Shown here piece by piece: positions 10,557-26,104 of a DNA stretch of 26,104 bases (positions are counted from its first letter, which is position 1; the number at the start of each line of letters is the position of its first letter). Origin of the DNA: Paulinella micropora (lineage: Eukaryota > Cercozoa > Imbricatea > Euglyphida); contig BJOX01000184.1 of assembly GCA_009731375.1 (NCBI GenBank), positions 339,231 to 365,334 on the forward strand, in the 5' to 3' direction. A model generated the notes under the pieces. The model had not been told where the DNA came from, did not search any database, and saw only the letters and a list, made by a program, of their open reading frames with translations. A program made the position numbers and the translations under genes.

Positions 10557-10768
10557 TTTATACTAGACTGTCGACAGTCTCGAAACTCCATCTGCTTACT
10601 GGGTCCTCTGTAATGGAGGTGGGAGCTCGTTCTGCAAGGGGCGCTTATGGAACGAGCCCTGGCCCCGCCTGGTACTAGGGAGGTTTGGTATCGCCTGTAT
10701 CAGTCCCTTCCGTGCAAACATCACGGCTTAGCTGGGCATCGGGTTAATACTTTACCCACAGACTTCCT
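10557..10768 (+). repeat. Dispersed SINE-like repeat, copy 2 (truncated by a gap)
   Basis: Matches copies 1 and 3 from TTTATACTAG onward and is lost into the N block at 10769. Its 5' end is joined to unique sequence (10424-10556), not to CTAT. This fixes the true left boundary of the repeat and shows that the 5' microsatellite is not part of the unit. Confidence 0.75.
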
Positions 10769-11060
10769 NNNNNNNNNNNNNNNNNNNNNNNNNNNNNNNN
10801 NNNNNNNNNNNNNNNNNNNNNNNNNNNNNNNNNNNNNNNNNNNNNNNNNNNNNNNNNNNNNNNNNNNNNNNNNNNNNNNNNNNNNNNNNNNNNNNNNNNN
10901 NNNNNNNNNNNNNNNNNNNNNNNNNNNNNNNNNNNNNNNNNNNNNNNNNNNNNNNNNNNNNNNNNNNNNNNNNNNNNNNNNNNNNNNNNNNNNNNNNNNN
11001 NNNNNNNNNNNNNNNNNNNNNNNNNNNNNNNNNNNNNNNNNNNNNNNNNNNNNNNNNNNN
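10769..11060. other. Assembly gap (292 N) followed by poly-G
   Basis: Unknown sequence. A G run of about 24 bases follows at 11061-11084, then short GA repeats and a 50-base unique stretch to 11161. Confidence 0.99.
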
Positions 11061-11161
11061 GGGGGGGGGGGGGGGGGGGGGGGGAGGGGAGAGAGAGAGA
11101 GAGAGAATACATTTATTTTTAGGTTTTGTTCTTTTTAGCTCAATTTGGGAAAATTTTTCCC

Positions 11162-12289
<1,128 letters not shown>

Positions 12290-12899
12290 CAGAGGCTCAC
12301 TTGTCAAAGAAATTAATTAAATCAAAGGCAAAAGCAAGGCAAAACTCAAAGGAGGACGAAATCAGGAGAGAACTCTCTAGGCCGGGCATTCATTGCAATA
12401 TGGCAAAACACCATCGCTCAGCTTCCCTATCGAAGTTCTTCTGTTAATTAAAAAAAAAAACTTATGCAGACACGTAACCCCTCTCGTGGCTGCTTTTATT
12501 TATCCATGCTTCTCTCTGATCATTACCTCTTGTTTCCTTTTGACAGGCGCACATGGTTACAGTTGAAATCAAGAATATACACAGTCCAACTTCGTCATTC
12601 AAGACGGAAATTCAACCTGGTCAGCTCGAACCAAGTTTGTAGTATTTACATTTGCAACACACTACACGATATACACGTGACCCATGATCGTTTCTTTGCA
12701 ACACGTTTATTTGTTTGAATTTTATATCTATGTGGCTTTTGTTTGAGCTATTTGAGTACCACATCGTACATTTGCAAGATTTGAATTTAGTCAACGACAA
12801 CAGCAACAAGAGGACAAAACACATACACGTTTTACGTGTCTATGCGTACAATCGCATGGTTTGTACGCGTGTATGTGTAAATTCTGTGTGTATGTATCT
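12290..12899. other. Unique island without a supportable gene
   Basis: AT-rich unique sequence. One stretch, 12547-12639, follows an acceptor-like TTTTGACAG and reads MVTVEIKNI… before a stop. This looks loosely like the first strands of a ubiquitin-like fold, but no partner exon joins it and its base composition is unlike the GC-rich HERPUD exons. It is noted only as a weak candidate. Confidence 0.35.
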
Positions 12900-12912
12900 C
12901 TCTCTGCCTCTC

Positions 12913-12954
<42 letters not shown>

Positions 12955-13092
12955 TTCCTCTCTCTCTCTCTCTTCCTCTTCCTCTCTCTCTTTCTTTCTC
13001 TCTCTCTCTCCCTTTTCCATCTCTCTCTCTCACACACACACACAAACACACACACACACACACACTCTCTCTCTCTCTCTCTCACGCACACA

Positions 13093-13151
<59 letters not shown>

Positions 13152-13261
13152 CTCCTCTCTTTCTCTCACACACACACATACACCACATACACATACACAC
13201 CTCTCTCTCTTTCTCTCTCTCTCTCTTCCTCTCTGTCTCTCTTCCTCTCTGTCTCTCTTTC

Positions 13262-13292
<31 letters not shown>

Positions 13293-13429
13293 CTCTTTCT
13301 TTCTCTCTCTCTCTCTTCCTCTCTCTCTCTTCCTCTCTCTTCCTCTCTCTTCTCCTCTCTCTCTCTCTTCTCTCTCTCTCTCTCCCTCTCTCTCTCTCTC
13401 TTCTCTCTTTCTCTCTCTCTCTCTCTCTC

Positions 13430-13473
<44 letters not shown>

Positions 13474-13490
13474 TCACACCCCTATCTCTT

Positions 13491-13557
<67 letters not shown>

Positions 13558-13567
13558 NNNNNNNNNN

Positions 13568-13604
<37 letters not shown>

Positions 13605-13989
13605 CACATACACATACACACACCTCTCTCTCTCTCTCTCTCTATCTCTCTTCCTCTCTTCCTCTCTTCCTCTCTGTCTCTCTGTCTCTCTTTCTCTCTC
13701 TCTCTCTTTCTCTCTCTCTCTTCCTCTCTCTTCCTCTCTTCTTCTCTCTCTCTCTCTATCTCTTTCTCTCTCTCTCTTCCTCTCTCTTCCTCTCTCTCTT
13801 CCTCTCTCTCTCTCTCTCTCTCTCTCTTCCTCTCTCTTCCTCTCTCTCTCTTCCTCTCTCTCTCTCTCGCTCTCTCTCTCTCTCTGTCTCTCTCTTTTTT
13901 TTCTCTCTCTCCCTCTCTCTCCCTCTCTCGCTCTCTTTCTCTCTCTCTCTCTCTCTCCATCTCTCTCTCTCCATCTCTCTCTCTCCCTC

Positions 13990-14026
<37 letters not shown>

Positions 14027-14058
14027 TCCTTTTTCTCTCTCTTTCTCTCTTCGTCTCT
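12900..14058. repeat. Polypyrimidine CT tract with CA islands and a 10-N gap
   Basis: About 1.15 kb of CT-rich sequence (CTCTCT, TTCCTCTCT, TTTCTCTCT) with CACACA islands at about 13031-13064, 13168-13198, 13461-13478 and 13589-13622. The islands at 13168 and 13589 share a CACACCACATACACATACACAC-like layout, so a block of several hundred bases around them may be duplicated. N occupies 13558-13567. Confidence 0.95.
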
Positions 14059-14107
14059 CTCTCTCTCCTGTGTGTATTTATTTGTGTCTTTGTCTGTGCC
14101 TGTGATA

Positions 14108-14128
14108 AGGAGAGAGAGAGAGAGAGAG

Positions 14129-14173
<45 letters not shown>

Positions 14174-14431
14174 TTTTAATAATAAGGACCAGGGTAGTAA
14201 GAATATAGGGGATAATATGTAACACTGGAGAGAGAGAGGGGGGGGGGGGGAGAGAAACGGGGAGATAGAGGAAGAAAAACAAAAGGAAGAAGAAGAAGAA
14301 GAAGAAGAAGAAGAAGAAAAAGAGGAGGAAGAGGAAGAAGAAGAAGAAGAGGAGGAGGAGAAGAAGAAGACGAAGAAGAAGAAGAAGGAGGAGGAGGTGG
14401 AGGAGGAGCATGAGGAGGAGGAGGAGAAAAA

Positions 14432-14466
<35 letters not shown>

Positions 14467-14520
14467 GGAGGAGGAGGAGGAAGAGAGAGAGAGATTGAGA
14501 GAAAAGAAAGAGAAAGAGGT
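14108..14520. repeat. Polypurine tract: GA, then GAA/GAG triplets
   Basis: GA repeats (14108-14168) and a short unique stretch are followed by G-rich and (GAA/GAG)n sequence (about 14281-14480) on the + strand. Directly after the CT-rich block this gives a mirror-like purine/pyrimidine strand switch. Confidence 0.95.
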
Positions 14521-14844
14521 AAATATAGTATAACTAAGTGTAAAGATAGCAAGAATACAGGGTAGAATATGTAACACTGGAAATACGGTGAGTATGGACT
14601 CCCTAGGCAATATAGGCGATGCGTATGGGACGCTAAGTTCAAATGGTATGCATGAGATACGATTCGAAATAAGGATGTCAGGGTTGTCTTTCAAAGCTCA
14701 ATCGTGCCGATGCATGCGCTCCCCACCGCCCATAACCCTTAAGTGTGGTGATGCAATATGTATGATAAAACATCTTTACCCTTTACACTTAAGTTGTAAA
14801 GATACACGGATTCATATGTATAAATGTTCTGTCTAACTGCGAGT

Positions 14845-14850
<6 letters not shown>
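14521..14850. other. Unique island
   Basis: Unique sequence with an ACACTTAAG inverted pair (14738-14746 and 14785-14793). The word AATATGTAACACTGGA near 14566-14582 repeats one at 14214-14229 on the far side of the GAA tract. No gene is supported. Confidence 0.45.
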
Positions 14851-14875
<25 letters not shown>

Positions 14876-15077
14876 CAGTGTGTGTGATTGTGTGTGTGTG
14901 TGTGCGTGTGTGTGTGCAGTGTGTGTGTGTGTATGTGTTTTTTTCTGTGTCTTTGTCTTGTTGCGTGTCTGGCCGGGGTCTGGCTCTGCGTATTATGTAG
15001 CCCGCTCCTGTCTGTTGCTCTGTCTAATTCAACCTACTAACCTACCAACCTACCAACCTACCTACCTACCTACCTAC

Positions 15078-15142
<65 letters not shown>

Positions 15143-15203
15143 GATTTGGCGGGGTGGAATGGATGCCTATGTCTTCGGATATGCAGAGCTGATAGACCAA
15201 ACA

Positions 15204-15268
<65 letters not shown>

Positions 15269-15395
15269 ATCCATCCATCCATCTATCTATCTGTCTATCT
15301 ATCTGTCTATCTATCTGTCTATCCATCTATCTATCCATCTATCTATCCATCTATCCATCTATTTCAAGGGGGGGGGGGGGGGGGGGGCCCAACCC
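14851..15395. repeat. GA, GT, CTAC/CTAT, CTTT arrays and poly-G before a gap
   Basis: GA (14851-14875) and GT-rich (14878-14938) stretches are followed by CTAC/CTAT (15025-15142). A short unique piece, a second CTAT array (15207-15235), CTTT (15236-15268) and CCAT/CTGT blocks to 15363 follow. Poly-G (15368-15387) leads to an N gap (15396-15438) and more poly-G to 15470. Confidence 0.9.
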
Positions 15396-15438
15396 NNNNN
15401 NNNNNNNNNNNNNNNNNNNNNNNNNNNNNNNNNNNNNN

Positions 15439-15471
<33 letters not shown>

Positions 15472-15509
15472 CGCTAGACTGGCTGGCAGAGCGCTCACTA
15501 CCTCACCAG

Positions 15510-21522
<6,013 letters not shown>

Positions 21523-22310
21523 CCAACGACGACGACGACGGCGACGACGACAACAAAAACAAAAACAACAACAACGACGACAACAACAACAACTATTTGC
21601 TTGCCACCCGGTTTTCCCACATCTGTGGAGCAGATGGCTGTAACTGCACCAAAATGGCAGGAAGGGAGGCTGTCAAGTTCGTTTGTATGTGTGGGGATTA
21701 TCCGTTAGTGCACCTGACAGTGAACGCATATCCTTAGTGTGTCGTATGCTAGTCTAGCTAGAGAAAGAGCAAATAGAATATAATAGTAATAGTGGTTCAT
21801 TTGTGTGTTGCGGAGGCGAGTCGGAGTCATCCATAGTGCTTCGTGTCCGTGCCAGCGAGTTTGTACAAATTGTCACCTGTATAATTTTTCCATAAGAGTC
21901 TTTGTGGTGTTAAGTTATTATTAATCTTCCATATCTTGATTCTTAGATAAATTCGATATTAACATGAATATTTAACTACTAAGGTTTAAAATTAATATTC
22001 GGCCCGCAGTGCATATACCTCCCGAGCTAACTTTTTTTTAGCGTTTTTTCCTCGTACACCGTTGAATTTGTTTTTCGTGTGTTCGTTCGTTATTAATAGT
22101 TAGTTCGTTAGTTCGTAATCGCTTTTTGGTGTTACGCTTTTTTGACGTTAAGTCAACTTGAAACTTCCTTATTCTCAATGATTATTATATACTATTTTTC
22201 GGAAGTAATTTATTAATATGAATAATCATTGGTTTGGCAATGTATTTAACACTGGTGTTAATACAATCATTTTAATCTGACATCGTCTCTTATTTTACTA
22301 TTAATAGTAG
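21523..22310 (+). other. Probable HERPUD 3' UTR and AT-rich intergenic sequence
   Basis: Begins with imperfect ACG/ACA triplet repeats (21526-21595), then unique sequence that becomes AT-rich after 21740. There is no coding frame and no clear AATAAA. The last ~30 bases (TATTAATAGTA-like) resemble the copy A 3' UTR near 3986-3997, a weak hint of another unit edge. Confidence 0.5.
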
Positions 22311-22544
22311 TGTAGGCATCACCCCCCGGATAGCCGGTAAAAAGTACCTTTTCCTGGTGACAGGTGCACCAGCTTGTTTTTCAGTATTTGTCCGGATTGG
22401 ACCTGATGCCATTTTATTCCTGGTCTGTTGCCGTTTTCCTTTTTTGCTTCACTGAGCTAATATAACGAGACATTCTCATCTTTTGAGGACTGTGTTTGAT
22501 TGTATTACCGACTTTTTACTAGCTATCGTTAGGGGGCATTACAT
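22311..22544 (+). repeat. Flanking repeat arm in front of copy B
   Basis: Direct-orientation copy of the inner ~234 bases of the flanking repeat, from TGTAGGCATCACC to CATTACA. It is very close to the reverse complement of 4219-4460 and more distant from the left arm of copy A. The outer part, with the CGTCTATCCGTGGG landmark, is missing. Confidence 0.8.
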
Positions 22545-23336
22545 TTGGAGTCCACATCACTAGGGTGATTTCTTTCTGCTTTGCCACACATGCAACAGAG
22601 TGAATTTTCACTGACCTGTCTCACACGGGGACGTCAGACGAAAACAAATACTCCAACACAGCTCCCTCATAACTCTTTCACAAAACAAATAATTTGATTG
22701 GTCTCAAGCAGGTGTCTCGTACCCTCTAGCCCAATCCATATCTGTGTGCTCACAAGGAGACATCAGATACAAACTCTCTGTCGTTCTTGCTGTTCTCACA
22801 CAGAGACCAAGAAGAAGGAGTCGGGTGGACAGAAGAGTGAAGGAACACACACAAAACACAAACAAGCATAGGGACAGGAGCACAACACTCTACCCTTCTA
22901 GTTTGTGCATTTATCTGCATTGTCTCCGAGACACATACGTCAGAGTATTTTGCAACTCTCTGATCGTTTTCTAAAGGTAGGTCTGAGAACCTATCCGACC
23001 GACTGTCGACTTCTCAAGGAGAGCTTTTCTAGCTTCTCTATTACTATCTGTGTGTAGGTCCAAGTGCCTCATACTAGATACAATATAGAAAAGAAGGAGG
23101 AGAAAGTAATCTGAGTAAGGAGAACAAGAAATCGGAGAAAGTCTCAAAGACTATTTTTCTCAAACAAAAACAAACATACAAACAGTGTTTCATAGAGGAC
23201 AGGGAATCTTATCCTACCCTCTCTATTAGTTTCTCTCTTCACTAGTCAATCGACTGAAGGAGGAACAGAACACAAACGAACAAAAACCAAACATAGGAGC
23301 TGACACTGTCCTCCTGTTGATCACTACTACGACATC
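22545..23336 (+). promoter_or_regulatory. Conserved leader of copy B
   Basis: Aligns with 644-1402 before copy A, with the same order of conserved words (ACAAATACTCCA near 22645, TCAGAGTATTTT near 22944, the 17-base block at 23005-23021). Spacing from the 17-base block to the ATG is 332 bases here and 304 in copy A. Confidence 0.55.
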
Positions 23337-25665
23337 ATGTCGACAGAGACCGCCGAAGTGAGTGAATTCTCGGAGGCAGATCAAAGAAGAGAAGAAGAAG
23401 AAGCAGGAGGAGGAGGAGGAAGAGGATTGAATGAAGGAGGAGGAGGAGGATTGAATGAAGGAGGAGGAGGAGATGAAGGAGTAGGAGGAGGAGTAGAAGA
23501 GGGCTGGGATGATGAAGGAAGATATGGAGGAGACGAAGATGAAGGAGGATTTGAACAAGAAGAGACGGGAGGAGGAGGAGCATATGGTAATCCCTTACCA
23601 CCTGCCTACACGGGAGGAGGAGGACGAAAAATGATCGACTTGATTCATAGTGATGGAGAGGAGATCACAGTGGAGGAACAACAGTGGGTGCAAGACCACT
23701 ATGACCTCACTAAAGAAGAGTTTGATAACAAGATGGGGGTAGAGAAGGACACCTATGTGTGGATCCCTCAGGATCAAAGAAGAGAGAAAAGTCGTGCTAA
23801 AAAGGATGTCTATATCCTATTATCAAACACAGCACAGCTCCTCGGCAAACTGGTCTCTGATCCAGAAGAGAGAAAGAAGATACAGCATATCAAGTTTGGG
23901 GACACACACACCCACCTTGAATTACTCGATGCTATCTTTGGGGTGTACACTCAAACCCTGATTTGGGAACGTACATACGGCCCACGATGTGAGGGTTACC
24001 TCCAGTACACAAACCCAAGAGCAACGGCCAGATTCCTCGCGACTGGTCAGGAGGCAGTCGATGTAACAAAAATGAAGACCAATCTGGGTTCGAAAAACTC
24101 GAGTGGCATATTTCATTTTTTTACAATGGAAATAAAGGCCTTGGAGGAGGGGAAGGCAGAGATGGAAAAAAGCATTAAGGCAGCAGGAGAAACTCATCCT
24201 GTGATTGATGAGTTAGAGAAGACCGACAGAGTTCTGACCAAGATCAGACTGTTGATGGGTGCGTTACTGCACAAGGAGGCATGGAAGAGATGGATTCCTA
24301 CCAAGGATCACTCTGTCCTTAAATCACTTAGTAACGCACCACCGGTCGCCAACAAAGCAGGTGTTGACCAATATGTGGAGAAATATAATTTTCTCAGATC
24401 TGCTTCTGAATTGGTGGCCTTTATCACTCATGCTCAAAAGCTGGTGATATCTGAGAAGAAGAAGGCGAAAGAGAATGAGGAGTTCGAGAAGACGATGAGA
24501 CTGGAAAGAATGAAAGCAAAAGTGAGTGGTGCAAAGACATGAGTGGTGCAAAGGCACACCCCACCAGCTTCTGCCCCACCAGCCCCTGCACCCCCGGGCT
24601 CAACTACGGTGGTGGTCACAAACACGGAGAAGAAGGACAGACAGAACATCATAAATGCCTTCAAGGGGAAGAAAGGAGGAGTGGCAAGTCTCATGCTATA
24701 TGCCAAGACGAGCTCAGACAAAGACTCTGATGCTTCGCTTTTGAGCAAGCTCAAAGAGATCAATGCCTGCATGAAGGCTTTTCCTTGCGACGAAACGCAG
24801 GAATACGAGGCCCTTGTTACTGTTTTTGACCAATCTCTAGTCTCGGAGGGATTTGATCTGACACAGTACAAGTTTTTGAGAAAGAAGGAGGAGATTAAGA
24901 GAAACAATGCAACAGGCCTAGACGCTCAGTGTGAACTGGCGGTGGCCACACTCATTTCATATTTTCAATCTCATGGATACCAGCATCTCTGCACTGGTAC
25001 TCTCATAGGATTTGAAATCTTTGAGACAGTGGCGATGAGTTTGAGGAGTGCTGTTGGCTTGGCGGCGACCCTTACGGAGGTAGTTTCCTCCTATGGGCTA
25101 TTCTATGGCCGCAAGTCGATCATCCTCTATTTCTTTTCGGCGTTACACACAGTTAACCCGAGTAAGCTTACTCAGCTCATACAACAATGCTCGACGTTTA
25201 GCTCAGTGAAGTCCAAGAACTTCCTCGAGACACACGTGTTCGAAAATACGGTTCAAAGCGTTGCTCCGTCAGCACTGTTTCAAGAAGTGATGAGTGCATG
25301 CTCAAACATGGACTCGCTCACGGAGGCACATACGGCACAGGCAGGCGGTGTACCTGTTGGCGCACAAGCCACGTACACAAACAGAGTTGCCGGTTGGAAG
25401 AGACAGAGAGAGCCAGACCTGAAGACCGCATGTTGAAGGTGGTTCGCGGGCTTGCAGTGTAAGGCACAGATGGAGAACAGAGACTGCTCTTTCAATCATG
25501 ATGGGCAGAACCCAACAGCAAGGGCAAATTTTCTGAGCAGGACGGAATGCAAGGAACCGGGCCTTTTCAACGTGCTTCAGATTGCCGCTGCGAACGAAGG
25601 TTGGTATGCCAATATGTGATGATGAGGAGTTACGAGAGGCAATCATTACCTACATGAAGAGTGGA
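23337..25665 (+). pseudogene. Copy B: broken paralogue of copy A
   Basis: Homologous to copy A along its length, by eye roughly half identical in the best block (HGYQHLCTGTLIGFEIF near 24975-25025 is fully shared). The N-terminus has a Gly-rich repeat (GLNEGGGGG type) in place of the APSFDTGGAE repeat. Breaks: an in-frame TGA at 24540-24542 in the linker, an in-frame TGA at 25434-25436 inside the Cys/His cluster, and a TGA at 25617-25619 with a one-base frame change just before the homologue of DAEFREAII. The Cys/His spacing C-x8-C-x8-C-x3-H is still visible across the second stop. The RGG tail is absent; homology fades near 25665. The first part (401 codons) could still be translated alone. 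Confidence 0.8.
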
Positions 25666-25757
25666 GGGGTAAAATATCATTTTTGTAATTAATAAAAACA
25701 TCGAAGACCGGAACAACCAATGTCAAAGCTGTCAGTGTAAATTAAAAACAACGTGCA
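25666..25757. other. AT-rich junction after copy B
   Basis: Contains AATAAA at 25691-25696, a possible polyadenylation signal. No inverted flanking repeat arm follows copy B before the window ends. Confidence 0.4.
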
Positions 25758-26104
25758 CTACATTGTGTTCTGCTGGGAGGAAGAAGAAGCCCCCGACTGA
25801 ATGTCCTCAGAGAACCGAAGCTGCCATGTGGACGCCCGGGCGCCACGTGCAGCTCTGCGCTCAGGAGGCCTCAAAGACTGCTGCACTGACTCGGAGGCGA
25901 CAGTAGATGCTGATTCTGTAAATTGGGAGACATCACTGTCAGAACTGTCGGAAGTATCTCCTGCTTCGCTCTGCGCCATGCCGTCAGTGTCCTCGCCGTC
26001 AGAAGCCGGTGCCTCACCTCGGCAGCGTCTTCGGCGAGGGGTCGGGGATATACCCCTTATTGAGGGAGAGCTGTTCGAGCTCCAGCCCCCCCCCCCCCCC
26101 CCCC
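25758..26104 (-). CDS. Unassigned minus-strand frame, open to the window edge
   Basis: The frame is open from the right edge to a stop at 25758, about 115 codons; an internal Met lies at 25979. It is Ser-rich and acidic (SDSSDSDVSQ type) with an Arg-rich RPPERRAARGARAS segment near its end. It could be the C-terminal end of a larger gene or of a retroelement polyprotein, or chance in GC-rich sequence. There is no catalytic motif. The poly-C at the edge (26088-26104) makes the upstream part unreliable. Confidence 0.3.
   Translation of the reverse strand, partial: GGGGGGWSSNSSPSIRGISPTPRRRRCRGEAPASDGEDTDGMAQSEAGDTSDSSDSDVSQFTESASTVASESVQQSLRPPERRAARGARASTWQLRFSEDIQSGASSSSQQNTM

Noticed and set aside
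12547-12642. Possible ubiquitin-like first exon (MVTVEIKNI…)
   Set aside because: It duplicates strands already encoded by HERPUD exon a, ends in a stop, differs in composition and has no phase-matched partner.
12715-14208. Ser/Leu-rich long frame and the opposite Arg/Glu-rich frames
   Set aside because: Composition artefacts of the CT/GA tract, which also spans an N gap.

Overview
The window looks like a metazoan nuclear genome. It holds a spliced multi-exon gene of the animal HERPUD family with GT/AG introns, a very heavy load of tetranucleotide and dinucleotide microsatellites, a Tc1/mariner-type MITE, a SINE-like repeat, and assembly gaps (N runs, often beside homopolymers). Such microsatellite density is familiar from some decapod crustaceans, but the sequence does not fix the taxon. 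No bacterial operons, tRNA, rRNA or CRISPR were found.

Layout. Positions 1-4640 hold an intact, intronless 836-residue open reading frame (copy A, 1403-3913) for a protein I cannot assign to a family. It is preceded by a long leader and flanked by two inverted copies of a ~400-bp sequence (about 210-643 and 4219-4635). A 280-bp MITE with a TA target duplication follows (4820-5099). From 5560 to 15370 there are almost only low-complexity arrays: purine tract, CTAT/GATA arrays with higher-order structure, CT/GA tracts. They are broken by short unique islands, a 72-bp minisatellite and two copies of a ~260-bp dispersed repeat whose tail is a CTAT array. A third copy lies at 20537.

Positions about 15510-21522 carry a HERPUD-like gene on the + strand. 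Eleven exons can be chained with consistent splice phases into 456 codons including the stop. The chain runs from a ubiquitin-like domain, through a Pro/Ala-rich middle and a hydrophobic hairpin, to an acidic segment and a HERPUD-like C-terminus; the 5' end is missing. Several exons have partial duplicate 'ghosts' in the neighbouring introns, including a six-fold degenerate repeat of exon 4.

Positions 22311-25665 carry copy B, a paralogue of copy A with a homologous leader and one arm of the same flanking repeat. It is broken by two in-frame stops and a frameshift and lacks the Arg/Gly-rich tail. The window ends in an incomplete minus-strand frame of unknown nature.

The most novel element is the copy A/copy B family: a two-part protein with a conserved Cys/His cluster (C-x8-C-x8/10-C-x3-H) and, in A, an RGG tail. 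It lies in repeated cassettes with conserved leaders and inverted flanking repeats. A nucleocapsid- or Gag-like nucleic-acid-binding protein of an endogenous virus or selfish element is one reading, but this is inference.
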